NCBI GenBank assembly: GCA_016783125.1
Contig: JADHXE010000004.1
Coordinates: 1 to 43,678, forward strand
Direction: 5' to 3'
DNA from: Anaerolineales bacterium
GTDB lineage: Bacteria; Chloroflexota; Anaerolineae; Anaerolineales; UBA11858
Length of the DNA stretch: 43,678 bases
In this document: piece after piece, positions 1 through 8,471 of the stretch
How positions within the stretch are numbered: position 1 is the first letter of the stretch
How the letters are laid out: each line of letters starts with the position of its first letter
Program-made: the position numbers and the translations under genes
Notes under the pieces: generated by a model
Seen by the model: only the letters and a program-made list of their open reading frames with translations
Told to the model about the DNA's origin: nothing
Databases searched by the model: none

Positions 1-56
1 GTAAATCCTGTACCAGTACAATTAACGCTGATATGGTATGATCGATAGCAGAAATG

Positions 57-112
57 GTCCACCTCCTTGTGTCTCTTTTCTGCTCTAGCTTACCAGGAGG
101 TGGACTTTTTTT
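57..112 (+). terminator. Rho-independent terminator of a gene upstream of the window
   Basis: GTCCACCTCCT (57-67) pairs with AGGAGGTGGAC (95-105), followed by TTTTTTT. Confidence 0.8.
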
Positions 113-177
113 CTATCCCAACTTAGCGGAAAGTAAAGTACTAATGGATATGCTTTGAACGTGAAAAGGATGTTCCC

Positions 178-1311
178 ATGACTGATGTAACACTAGACCC
201 TCAACGACAAGAGCGCGCCAAAGAATACGCCCGCATCCAGCGCCGATTTATGCTGGTCGATTTGATCCTGGGGGCGATTTACCTGGTTGCCTGGCTCAGT
301 TTTGGTTGGTCATTGACCCTCAAGAGCTACTTGCTCCAATGGACTTCCAATGAGTGGCTACTGGTAGCTGGCTTTGGCTTCGTATTCGCGGCGGTTATCT
401 CGGTGTTGACCATCCTGCTATCGTATTACACAGGTTTTATTCTTCCCCATCGCTACGAACTCTCCACGCAGACTCTCAAAGGTTGGATCGTCGATCAGAT
501 CAAAGGTATTCTGGTAGCAGGCCCCATTGGCTTGCTCCTGCTGGAAGTGATCTATGCCATCCTGCGCGGCTATCCTACTACCTGGTGGCTGTGGGCGGCT
601 GGCTTCCTGTTGCTCTTCAATGTGCTGCTCACCAATCTGGCCCCGATTTTGCTCTTCCCCATCTTCTATAAGTTCATCCCTCTAGAAGAAGAGCACACCG
701 ATCTGGTAGAGTGCTTGATGGCCCTGGCTGAACGAGCGGAAGCCAAAGTCAACGGCGTCTTCAAGTTCGACATGTCCCGCCGCACCAAAACCGCCAATGC
801 TGCCCTGACGGGTATCGGCAACAGCCGCCGCATCATCCTTGGGGATACCCTCTTAGATGAATTCGAAACCGACGAAATTGAGACCATCCTGGCTCACGAG
901 CTGGCCCATCATGTCCACAAGGACATCCCCCTCGGTATCCTGATCAGCAGCGTGACCACACTGGTGGGACTCTACCTGGCTTCCTTGGGTCTGGGTTGGG
1001 GCGCAGGTTACTTCGGCTTTGAGAGCACCGCCGACATCGCCGCCTTGCCGCTCTTCGGCCTGGTGTTGGGATTATTCAGCCTCATCACCATGCCGCTCGG
1101 AAATGCCTGGTCTCGTTGGCGCGAACGCATGGCCGACCGCTACGCCTTAGAAACCACTGATAATGGCGCCGCCTTCGCCTCAGCCTTCACCCGCCTGGCC
1201 AACCAAAACCTGGCCGATGTCGATCCCGAGCCCTGGGTAGAGTGGATGTTGCATTCGCATCCCGCCTTGAGCAAGCGTATCGCCATGGCGCACGAATTCG
1301 AATCCGCATGA
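178..1311 (+). CDS. M48 family membrane metallopeptidase (Ste24/CAAX protease-like)
   Basis: HEXXH zinc motif in ILAHELAHHVHKD, multiple TM segments, C-terminal SHPALSKRIAMA motif. Confidence 0.9.
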   Translation: MTDVTLDPQRQERAKEYARIQRRFMLVDLILGAIYLVAWLSFGWSLTLKSYLLQWTSNEWLLVAGFGFVFAAVISVLTILLSYYTGFILPHRYELSTQTLKGWIVDQIKGILVAGPIGLLLLEVIYAILRGYPTTWWLWAAGFLLLFNVLLTNLAPILLFPIFYKFIPLEEEHTDLVECLMALAERAEAKVNGVFKFDMSRRTKTANAALTGIGNSRRIILGDTLLDEFETDEIETILAHELAHHVHKDIPLGILISSVTTLVGLYLASLGLGWGAGYFGFESTADIAALPLFGLVLGLFSLITMPLGNAWSRWRERMADRYALETTDNGAAFASAFTRLANQNLADVDPEPWVEWMLHSHPALSKRIAMAHEFESA

Positions 1312-1661
1312 GCGGGGCGATCTGGTCTGCTGCGGATAAGCTTGTCGAATCATCTGAACTCATCATCGACCGCCCAAAGGGTTCGGCGCACCCTCGCTAC
1401 CCCGAGGTGATCTATCCCCTTGATTATGGTTATCTTGCTGGTACATCATCCGGAGATGGTGGCGGCATTGATGTCTGGGTGGGGAGTTTATCCCGTAATG
1501 GAGTCACAGGCCTGGTATGTACCATCGATTTGACGAAGAAGGATGCCGAAGTCAAATTGCTCATCGGTTGCACCGAAGCTGAAGCCAAGCAGATTTTAGC
1601 TTTTCATAATAGCGGATCACAAGCTGCCACTTTGATTATGCGACTAATAGAAAACGGATAA
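1308..1661 (+). CDS. inorganic pyrophosphatase-like small protein
   Basis: Start at 1308 gives an ATGA overlap with the M48 stop; IDRPKGSAHPRYPEVIYPLDYGYL..DGGGIDVWVG resembles the PPase core. Confidence 0.7.
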   Translation: MSGAIWSAADKLVESSELIIDRPKGSAHPRYPEVIYPLDYGYLAGTSSGDGGGIDVWVGSLSRNGVTGLVCTIDLTKKDAEVKLLIGCTEAEAKQILAFHNSGSQAATLIMRLIENG

Positions 1662-1752
1662 CTTTATCGCTTGTCATTCTGATCCCCCGCAGAGGGTGAA
1701 GCCTGCCCTGAGCAAGCGCATCGCTATGGCGAGGAGTTATTCGCCGAAATTG

Positions 1753-2139
1753 CTACCAAATTATCTCTACTGGGTATCTCCGTAAGATTGGATCTGCCGA
1801 CAGGATTGGCATATTTTCGATTTGAGACTGTGCAACCAGAACGCGATCAAAGGGATCACGATGGTGCATAGGCAAAGTATAAACGTGTAAGGTGTGTTTC
1901 AATTGAAGGGGGAGATTCATAAAGGCGTTTGTTGCTACCTGCTCTTGGATGAAGTCGATGGGGTTTGATGGCAACTCAAGCCGGCCAATCTGTGCCTTGA
2001 TGGCTATCTCTAACCCGCTAATTGCGCTTAGGAATAACCTGTTTTGGCCCTCTGCAATTAGATCCCTGGATATTTTAGAGAGTCTCTCATCATCTGTGAT
2101 CCACCAAAGAAATGTATGTGTATCTAGTAGATAATTCAT
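1753..2139 (-). CDS. PIN-domain toxin (VapC-like) of a type II TA module
   Basis: MNYLLDTHTFLWW start, HHRDPFDRVLVAQ and SADP motifs typical of PIN toxins; directly follows a Phd/YefM antitoxin. Confidence 0.9.
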   Translation of the reverse strand: MNYLLDTHTFLWWITDDERLSKISRDLIAEGQNRLFLSAISGLEIAIKAQIGRLELPSNPIDFIQEQVATNAFMNLPLQLKHTLHVYTLPMHHRDPFDRVLVAQSQIENMPILSADPILRRYPVEIIW

Positions 2140-2372
2140 TGCTCAAAACTTTCTAGGATATCATCAGGTAGGGGAGCGTCGAATTCAGGTGAAATCTTAA
2201 CTTTCCCAATGGCGCTGCCAGGTTTGCGCTGATGGATAGCATTTTCTAGGGGAACTATTTTCGCGATGGGTTTCCCTGATTTCGCAATCACAATCTCTTC
2301 TCCGGCAATGACGCGCTTGAGCAGTTTGGAGAAATGTGTTTTTGCTTGGTGTATGTTTATCTGATCTGTCAT
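2136..2372 (-). CDS. Phd/YefM-family antitoxin
   Basis: INIHQAKTHFSKLLKRVIAGEEIVIAKSGKPIAKIVP signature; 4-bp overlap with the toxin gene. Confidence 0.92.
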   Translation of the reverse strand: MTDQINIHQAKTHFSKLLKRVIAGEEIVIAKSGKPIAKIVPLENAIHQRKPGSAIGKVKISPEFDAPLPDDILESFEQ

Positions 2373-2396
2373 TTCTTCCTCCAGGAATTTAGCTTG

Positions 2397-2425
2397 ATTA
2401 TAGACTAAAATTAAGACTAAGTCAA
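2397..2425 (-). promoter_or_regulatory. Promoter of the TA operon with internal direct repeats
   Basis: Minus strand TTGACT-17 nt-TATAAT (2425-2420 and 2402-2397); AGACTAA at 2402-2408 and 2414-2420. Confidence 0.65.
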
Positions 2426-2505
2426 ATCGGGAACTTCGTTCAATTAGTTATGGATCATAAGCGAATCACAAAGCCGATGCATCCGAGCGTCGGCCTCTAA
2501 AAGTC

Positions 2506-2567
2506 AACCTCCCGCAGGTTTTGCGCAGCACTCCAAATGAAGTGAGGAGCATAACCTGCGGGAGGTT
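2506..2567. repeat. 15-bp perfect inverted repeat (terminator-like hairpin after the PspC gene)
   Basis: AACCTCCCGCAGGTT (2506-2520) and its reverse complement (2553-2567). Confidence 0.75.
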
Positions 2568-2572
2568 TCGTA

Positions 2573-2767
2573 TTACTCTTTCGGGATCACCACCCACAGC
2601 ACGATATAAGGCACCAACCCTGGGATGCCGCCGGGGATCAGCGCAATCAAGAAGGCCAGCCGGAACCAAAAGGGGCTGATCCCAAAGAATGCTCCCAACC
2701 CCCCGCACACACCCGCGACAACGCTATCTCGACGGGAGCGGCGTAAAGTATTTCTTTTAGCAGTCAT
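2573..2767 (-). CDS. PspC-domain protein
   Basis: SRRDSVVAGVCGGLGAFFGISPFWFRLAFLIALIPGGIPGLVPYIVLWVVIP is a classic PspC domain; start MTAKRN preferred over MTQEIR. Confidence 0.9.
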   Translation of the reverse strand: MTAKRNTLRRSRRDSVVAGVCGGLGAFFGISPFWFRLAFLIALIPGGIPGLVPYIVLWVVIPKE

Positions 2768-2782
2768 TCTGATCTCCTGAGT

Positions 2783-2867
2783 CACGTATTTCGTATAGCG
2801 TATTTCGTAAAAACTTTTCTACGCAATACGCTATACGGATCGGCTCCAACCGAAATGAAATGCACCC
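2783..2867. repeat. MITE-like GTATTNCG element, copy A (5' end truncated)
   Basis: cgtatttcgtatagcgtatttcg..tacgcaatacgctatacg, ending ccaaccgaaatgaaatgcaccca. Confidence 0.7.
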
Positions 2868-2890
2868 AAAGTGAAATCCGTGTCCCATAT

Positions 2891-4219
2891 CTACGCAGCC
2901 TCAGCAATGGCAGCGGGCTTGCGCCAATCCTGGTAGACCAGCCACATCGCGCCCATACCGATCAGGGTGATCACCACAGCAACGATCCAACCCAGGATGG
3001 GGATGGCTCGCAGGAATACATAGATCAGCACGCCCAGCACCAACGGCCAGACTTTTGATTCAGCATATTGGGGGAACAGCTTCTCTAAGGTCCATTTGCC
3101 GCCCCAAAAAGCGATTATCAGCTTCGAGCCATACGTGACCAGCAGCACGAAGACCGCCATAGCCAGTCCCAGGCTCGAGAAACCCACACCCATGATTGTA
3201 CGTCCCAGGCCGCCTAACGTTAGCACGCCAAAGAAGATGGCCAGCGCCAGCACCAAACCAGCCAGGACTGCCGCCCCGGCATAACCAGCGATGACTGTCA
3301 CCAAGCCCCAACCCGAAGAGGGCAGCGGCTCGCTGACCGCTTTGTCGATCACCTTGTTGAACAGGTCGGGCAGCAGCCACAACACTAGCGCGCCTAAGGC
3401 CAGCAAAGTGACCAATTCGCGCCCCCGCTGCAGGAACCAACGCCCAACATTTATGCTGGTGCTAACCTGCGGGCCAACGTGATCGGGTGATGCATCTACG
3501 TCAGGCACCGGGGTGCTGTAGACAATCCCGCCGCCGGGCGCAGTCTCGATGTTGCCAGATTGATTCGTGGAACTGGTGTAAGCCACCTTGCCGCCAATTT
3601 CTGCGCTATCAGAGATGCGCAAACCAGGCGAGATCATTGCCGGAGTCCCTGGGGGCATGAACGAGAAGAAGGGCATCGGCCCCATATCAGCTTCTGGTCC
3701 ATCCACCTCAGCATTGACATCGCCGCCAACCACGCCATTGATTTCCAGTGCGCCCGCGCCAGCATAAAGGTCTCGTCCAATCTCGCCATCCAGGACGGCT
3801 TGATAGCCGCCGATGGCCATATCGCGGCCGATCTTAGCGCCGTCCTCTACGGTCAGGGAGAAACCGCCGAAGTACATATTGCGTCCGATCACCGTAGACG
3901 AGCCAACGGCTGTAGCAGTAGAGACGTTGTAGATGCTGCCAGAAATTTCGCCGTTGATTTCAATGAACTGTCCGCTAGTGACCATGCTGCCATTCACAGT
4001 GCCGTTGATTACCACAGTTTGACCGAAAGCGATGAGATCACCGTTCACTGTGCCATCGATGACGACGTTATCTCCGGCGATGAACAGGTCGTCGTCTACG
4101 ACCTCGCCGGCTGGCAGATCATCATTCTCGATGAACTCGAAAGCCTGCGCCGAGCCCACAAACCCAAAGCTGAATACCAGCACCAAGATTAGAGCGAGAT
4201 ACATATTCTGTTTAGACAT
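2891..4219 (-). CDS. polymer-forming (bactofilin-like) membrane protein
   Basis: Beta-helical repeats (NVVIDGTVNGDLIAFGQTVVINGTVNGSMVTSG..) followed by C-terminal TM helices; start MSKQNMYLAL has a signal peptide. Confidence 0.75.
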   Translation of the reverse strand: MSKQNMYLALILVLVFSFGFVGSAQAFEFIENDDLPAGEVVDDDLFIAGDNVVIDGTVNGDLIAFGQTVVINGTVNGSMVTSGQFIEINGEISGSIYNVSTATAVGSSTVIGRNMYFGGFSLTVEDGAKIGRDMAIGGYQAVLDGEIGRDLYAGAGALEINGVVGGDVNAEVDGPEADMGPMPFFSFMPPGTPAMISPGLRISDSAEIGGKVAYTSSTNQSGNIETAPGGGIVYSTPVPDVDASPDHVGPQVSTSINVGRWFLQRGRELVTLLALGALVLWLLPDLFNKVIDKAVSEPLPSSGWGLVTVIAGYAGAAVLAGLVLALAIFFGVLTLGGLGRTIMGVGFSSLGLAMAVFVLLVTYGSKLIIAFWGGKWTLEKLFPQYAESKVWPLVLGVLIYVFLRAIPILGWIVAVVITLIGMGAMWLVYQDWRKPAAIAEAA

Positions 4220-4294
4220 AAAATCCTCCAGATCGTAAAAACATAGCATTTCAATATCTAATACGGATGTCTCACTGAAAAGTTTCAGAGCTTC

Positions 4295-4348
4295 TGGTAG
4301 AAAAGGTGGGGTGCACTTTTATTCAAGTGCACCCCACCTTTTCTACCA
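4295..4348. terminator. 24-bp perfect hairpin directly after the glutamate synthase gene stop (terminator-like)
   Basis: TGGTAGAAAAGGTGGGGTGCACTT (4295-4318), 6-nt loop, exact reverse complement 4325-4348; no clear U-tract. Confidence 0.6.
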
Positions 4349-4349
4349 C

Positions 4350-6914
4350 TTAATGCCCCCCAACCCAGGCCTCCTCGGCCTGCAATGCGCGCACCGCCTG
4401 TGGGCTGATCTTACGGTAAACATTTGCCGGCTCCATGCCCGACAACAGCTCGGCCACAGAGATGCCAAACAGGCGCTCATTTTCTTCCAGATGAGGCCGA
4501 ATCAGTTCCCAATCTTTGTCTTCGAGAGATGTAAACTCACCACCGTTCAACTGGTCGTCGGTCAGCTTGTGGTGCGGGTCGCGCACGAAGATCGCTCCAC
4601 CTGAAGCCAGCGAGAACAAATTCCCGCCGGGGTATGGGGATTCCAACTCGACGATCTCGCCGTCATCGGTCAGCCTGATGCCGTTGAGCACCACGAAGCC
4701 GCCGCCGTTGTGCGGATCACCGGCCATGAACGATTCGGCCAGGTAATCCAGGCAGGTGCCATTGATCACCACGCGCGGTTTGCCAACAGCATTGATCATT
4801 GGCCGCCCGGCCGCGTTACCCAGGATATACACATCGCCACCCTTGGCCGCGTACCCGAAGGTCTGGCCCACATCGCCGAACACTACCAGCACACCCGACT
4901 TCATGATCTGACACAATTGGTCTTGGGCGTTGCCATGCACGTACATCTCCACGCCATCCAGCCCCGAAGCCAGATAATCGCCCGATGAGCCGTAGACATC
5001 GATACGCGCTCCCTTGGCGTCTGACCCGATCCCATTGCCGATGAATCGGTGCCCGCGGGCATTGTCGACGATGAACTTGCGGAAACCGCGCTGGTAGAGA
5101 TCCACCACGACCCGCGCCATAGATGTAGTACCTTCGGGGGGATAACCCTCAGCGTCGATCACCACAGTTTGATCCGGAGCAGCGGACTCCGGCAGGGCTG
5201 ATGAGGCCTCAATAAAGATATATTCTGTTCCCGGAGATTCAGCAATCAATCCAAACACCCGGTTGAGTGCTGCATCATAAAGAGAGGACAAACTGCTGCG
5301 CCGAAGATCGCCAGTTGGATAGCGGCGATCCATCAAGAGTGTCAAGGTTTCGATGGCCGTCGAAAAGTCAATCGCCGTCAAGGCGTCGAGATGAACCGTC
5401 AGATCGTCATACGTCCAATTGGCGATTTGTTCAGTAAACCACTCATAAAGAGGCCAAGGCACAAGATCGGGCAGTTCAACGTTTGCACGTTCCAACGTTC
5501 CAACGTTCAAACGTATAAACGGTTCTTTCGTCGTATCTACCCCGACCTCGCGCCCAAACTTATCCGTACAGACCATCTTGGCTTCATTCCCATTGGGGGT
5601 CACGGAGAACAGGAAAGCGCCGCCATCGGTGTGACTGCCGCCGCGGGCGTTCCAATATTTGTCGGCACGCGTCCAGAAACGCGCATCTTCGGCAGCCAAA
5701 CTCTCCAAGGCCGCATCGATGCCTTGTTTCTCCGAGGCTGCAAAGCCAATCGCTGGACCATCCTGGCTGGCTTGCTGCAGCGCGAAGACCTGGGGCCGCA
5801 GCATGGATGTATCAGTGATGCCGATCAGCCGGTAAGCCTCAGAACCGGCCTCTTTAGGCGCGGCTTGAGCGATCAAGAAGAACCAGGGTCCATCGGGAGA
5901 GCCATGCATATGCGTGGCTTGCAGCGCGCCGTAGATGCGTTTTTTGTCATCAGGCAATTGCGTGTAGTCGCGTTCAGTCGTGGGAGCCAGGGCTTCGATA
6001 ACGTACTCTAAAGGATAATCGTAGGTGCGATGCAGCAGGTCGAAGACCAGCACCGAGACCTCGGTATCGGTCAGGAAGAGCGGATAGATATTGCGCTGCG
6101 CCAGATACTCGCTGACCGAGGCGTAGTTGGCGAAATCCCCATTATGCACCAGGGCCTCGTTCATGCCGATGAAGGGATGCGCCCCGCCTGGATGCCACAC
6201 TCGTCCCTTGGTGGGGTAGCGGTGATGCCCGATCCACACATGGGCATGGATATCTTCGAGTTGGTAGTAGCGCACCACGTCGTCACCATAACCGACCATC
6301 TTGAGCACCAGCAGGTTCTTACCATGCGAGAGCACGAAAGCGCGTGTCTCGCCGGTAGAAGCATAATATGTGGTGTTCAGACGATAAGTGTTTTGATAAA
6401 CGATTTCATCTTCAACTTCTCGTTGAGTTGAGTCTGACATACCATGCTCGCGGCGGAAGGAATCCACCACCTCGGCTTTGACCCTCACAAAGTACTGGAT
6501 CACCTCCGGGGGCGGCACGTCCAGCCCCTCCAGGGAACTGTAATCCGCAATTTTGGGCTGCTCCCGAGCATAGTCAATCTCAAAGGTAGGATGAATGTGG
6601 GTACCCTCCACCTCAGCCCGGGAGGCGGGGTCCAGGTAAGCCACCACCAGCAGATAATCTTCATCCATAACCTGCTTGCTGACCCCGAACTCTTCCGGAA
6701 CCAGGCCCACGGCGGCGATCCCGCCCCCTTTGCCGTTGCCGCGGTTGCGCATCTGGGTCAGGGCTTGCAGCAAATGCCGCCCGGCGATCTGCTCCGAGCA
6801 GGCGATGCCAATCACCCCGCAGCCGCCCTCTGCAGCCTGCTCGCGGTTAATGACAAACTTGGGTTTCAGCCCTTTGCGAGAATTGAGTATGTTTTCAATA
6901 GTGATTTGAGTCAT
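4350..6914 (-). CDS. glutamate synthase-type protein: class II glutamine amidotransferase + GXGXG domain
   Basis: GGCGVIGIA (catalytic Cys candidate), RGNGKGGG, HHRYPTKG; C-terminal GXGXG repeats (NGIGSDAKGARIDVYGSSGDYLASGLDGVEMYVHGNAQD..). Confidence 0.85.
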   Translation of the reverse strand: MTQITIENILNSRKGLKPKFVINREQAAEGGCGVIGIACSEQIAGRHLLQALTQMRNRGNGKGGGIAAVGLVPEEFGVSKQVMDEDYLLVVAYLDPASRAEVEGTHIHPTFEIDYAREQPKIADYSSLEGLDVPPPEVIQYFVRVKAEVVDSFRREHGMSDSTQREVEDEIVYQNTYRLNTTYYASTGETRAFVLSHGKNLLVLKMVGYGDDVVRYYQLEDIHAHVWIGHHRYPTKGRVWHPGGAHPFIGMNEALVHNGDFANYASVSEYLAQRNIYPLFLTDTEVSVLVFDLLHRTYDYPLEYVIEALAPTTERDYTQLPDDKKRIYGALQATHMHGSPDGPWFFLIAQAAPKEAGSEAYRLIGITDTSMLRPQVFALQQASQDGPAIGFAASEKQGIDAALESLAAEDARFWTRADKYWNARGGSHTDGGAFLFSVTPNGNEAKMVCTDKFGREVGVDTTKEPFIRLNVGTLERANVELPDLVPWPLYEWFTEQIANWTYDDLTVHLDALTAIDFSTAIETLTLLMDRRYPTGDLRRSSLSSLYDAALNRVFGLIAESPGTEYIFIEASSALPESAAPDQTVVIDAEGYPPEGTTSMARVVVDLYQRGFRKFIVDNARGHRFIGNGIGSDAKGARIDVYGSSGDYLASGLDGVEMYVHGNAQDQLCQIMKSGVLVVFGDVGQTFGYAAKGGDVYILGNAAGRPMINAVGKPRVVINGTCLDYLAESFMAGDPHNGGGFVVLNGIRLTDDGEIVELESPYPGGNLFSLASGGAIFVRDPHHKLTDDQLNGGEFTSLEDKDWELIRPHLEENERLFGISVAELLSGMEPANVYRKISPQAVRALQAEEAWVGGH

Positions 6915-6988
6915 AGTTCACTTTAAATTAGGAAGACAGGAATGCAGGAAGGGATTCTTTTTTCCTGCATTCCTGCTTTCCTCATAAA

Positions 6989-8308
6989 TCATCTTTTGTA
7001 AATTAAAAGATCGGTACGGCCGCGCAGGTCGCGGATGTTTTTCAAGCCCAGCCGGCGCAGGATGTCGCGCAGCTGTTTGGCGTAGGAAGCGTTCAGGTTG
7101 CTGATTCGTTGAGCACCCCACTCGGGCTTGATCAGCAGGGAAAGCTCGGGATCGGTGGTGGTCAAACCAAAGGGGCAGCCGCGGCCGCGCTCGCAGTTAG
7201 AGCAGCGCGTGCAGCCCATGGCGATCAATTCTGCCGTACCCAGGACGACACCGTCCGCGCCCAGGGCGATAGCTTTGGCGATATCGTAGACTGTGCGTAC
7301 ACCGCCTGAAGCCATCACCGTGATCTCGTCGCGGATATTTTCGCCCAGCAGGTATTTGTGCACTTTGGGGATGGCGAACTCAATTGGCATGGCGATATTT
7401 TTCTTGGCGATCTCAGGGGCCGCGCCGGTGCCGCCGTATGAACCATCCAGGTGGACGATGTGAGCCCCTGCATAATAGCTGCCTACAGCGACCATATCCA
7501 CATCAGTGGGGGTGGAGACTTTAACAGAAACCAGGGCCTCGGGGTTGATGGTTTTGACCCAATCGACATGCTTGCGGTGATCCTCCACCGAATAGACTGA
7601 GTGGAATGGGAAGGGCGAGAACAGGCTCACCCAGGGCACGCTCTCGCGCATCTTGGCCACAGTGACGGTGGTTTTATCACCCAGTAAGTGGCCGCCCAAC
7701 CCGGGCTTGGCTCCTTGGGCATACTTGAACTCAATAATCGGAGCGTGTTGGATGGTTTCTTCGCTCACGCCAAACATCCCCGTGGCAATTTGGGTAATAA
7801 TGTGATCCTTATATTTCACCAAAGAATCCGGAAAACCACCTTCGCCTGTCGATGTGAACGTGCCCCATTCCTTGGCGGTCATGGCCCGCGCCAGCATGAC
7901 TTGCTCGCTGACCGATCCGAAGGACATCCCGCCGCCGTACCAGGGGAGCGAGATTTCGATCTCCCTATCGACGCCGGAGGCGGGCCCGTGGCCGCCGCGC
8001 CGGTTGAGCGGGATAGCGAGATCGATATCGGTTTCAGGTGGAAGTTGCTGCTCTTTGGGTAGGAATTTGAAATCGAGTTTATCGAAGCCGCCGCCCGAGT
8101 CTCCAGTGCGGTACTCTAACTCGTTATCTGGGGGTTCTCTGGTGCCGGCCTGATACCAGGTCGATAAGATCATTTCAGCCGGCCAACGATAATCGCCCAT
8201 GGCTGGCGGGGTGCCGTTTTCGAGGGTAGGCCAATAATCGAAGCCCTGGTGTAAGTGTTCGATATGCTTTTCGATGGCCGGTAAATGTACTGTCGTTTCT
8301 TCAGGCAT
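6989..8308 (-). CDS. FMN-binding glutamate synthase-family protein (synthase domain, Cys cluster)
   Basis: GGMSFGSVS, HLDGSYGGTGAAP, ASGGVRTVYDIAKAIALGADGVVLGTA, MGCTRCSNCERGRGCPFGL. Confidence 0.88.
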   Translation of the reverse strand: MPEETTVHLPAIEKHIEHLHQGFDYWPTLENGTPPAMGDYRWPAEMILSTWYQAGTREPPDNELEYRTGDSGGGFDKLDFKFLPKEQQLPPETDIDLAIPLNRRGGHGPASGVDREIEISLPWYGGGMSFGSVSEQVMLARAMTAKEWGTFTSTGEGGFPDSLVKYKDHIITQIATGMFGVSEETIQHAPIIEFKYAQGAKPGLGGHLLGDKTTVTVAKMRESVPWVSLFSPFPFHSVYSVEDHRKHVDWVKTINPEALVSVKVSTPTDVDMVAVGSYYAGAHIVHLDGSYGGTGAAPEIAKKNIAMPIEFAIPKVHKYLLGENIRDEITVMASGGVRTVYDIAKAIALGADGVVLGTAELIAMGCTRCSNCERGRGCPFGLTTTDPELSLLIKPEWGAQRISNLNASYAKQLRDILRRLGLKNIRDLRGRTDLLIYKR

Positions 8309-8353
8309 ACTAAGTTCCTTGCAAGCAAATCTTGAACATATTGAGAATAATTC

Positions 8354-8467
8354 ACCGCTAAGACGCGAAGATCGCTAAGAATTTATAGGTGAAGATACAG
8401 GTTTTACTTATTTCAAATGACTTCGCGTTTCTCCAATCTTCCTTCGCGGCCTTTGCGTCTTGGCGGT
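8354..8467. repeat. Inverted-repeat element (ACCGCTAAGACGCGAAG family)
   Basis: ACCGCTAAGACGCGAAG (8354-8370) versus CTTTGCGTCTTGGCGGT (8451-8467). Confidence 0.65.
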
Positions 8468-8471
8468 TTTA

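Noticed and set aside
3560-4192. Long + strand ORF (210 aa) opposite the bactofilin-like gene
   Set aside because: Antisense shadow of a well-supported beta-helical coding gene; no recognisable domain.
5391-6011. 206-aa + ORF opposite the glutamate synthase GATase gene
   Set aside because: Antisense to a conserved protein; composition follows the complementary frame.
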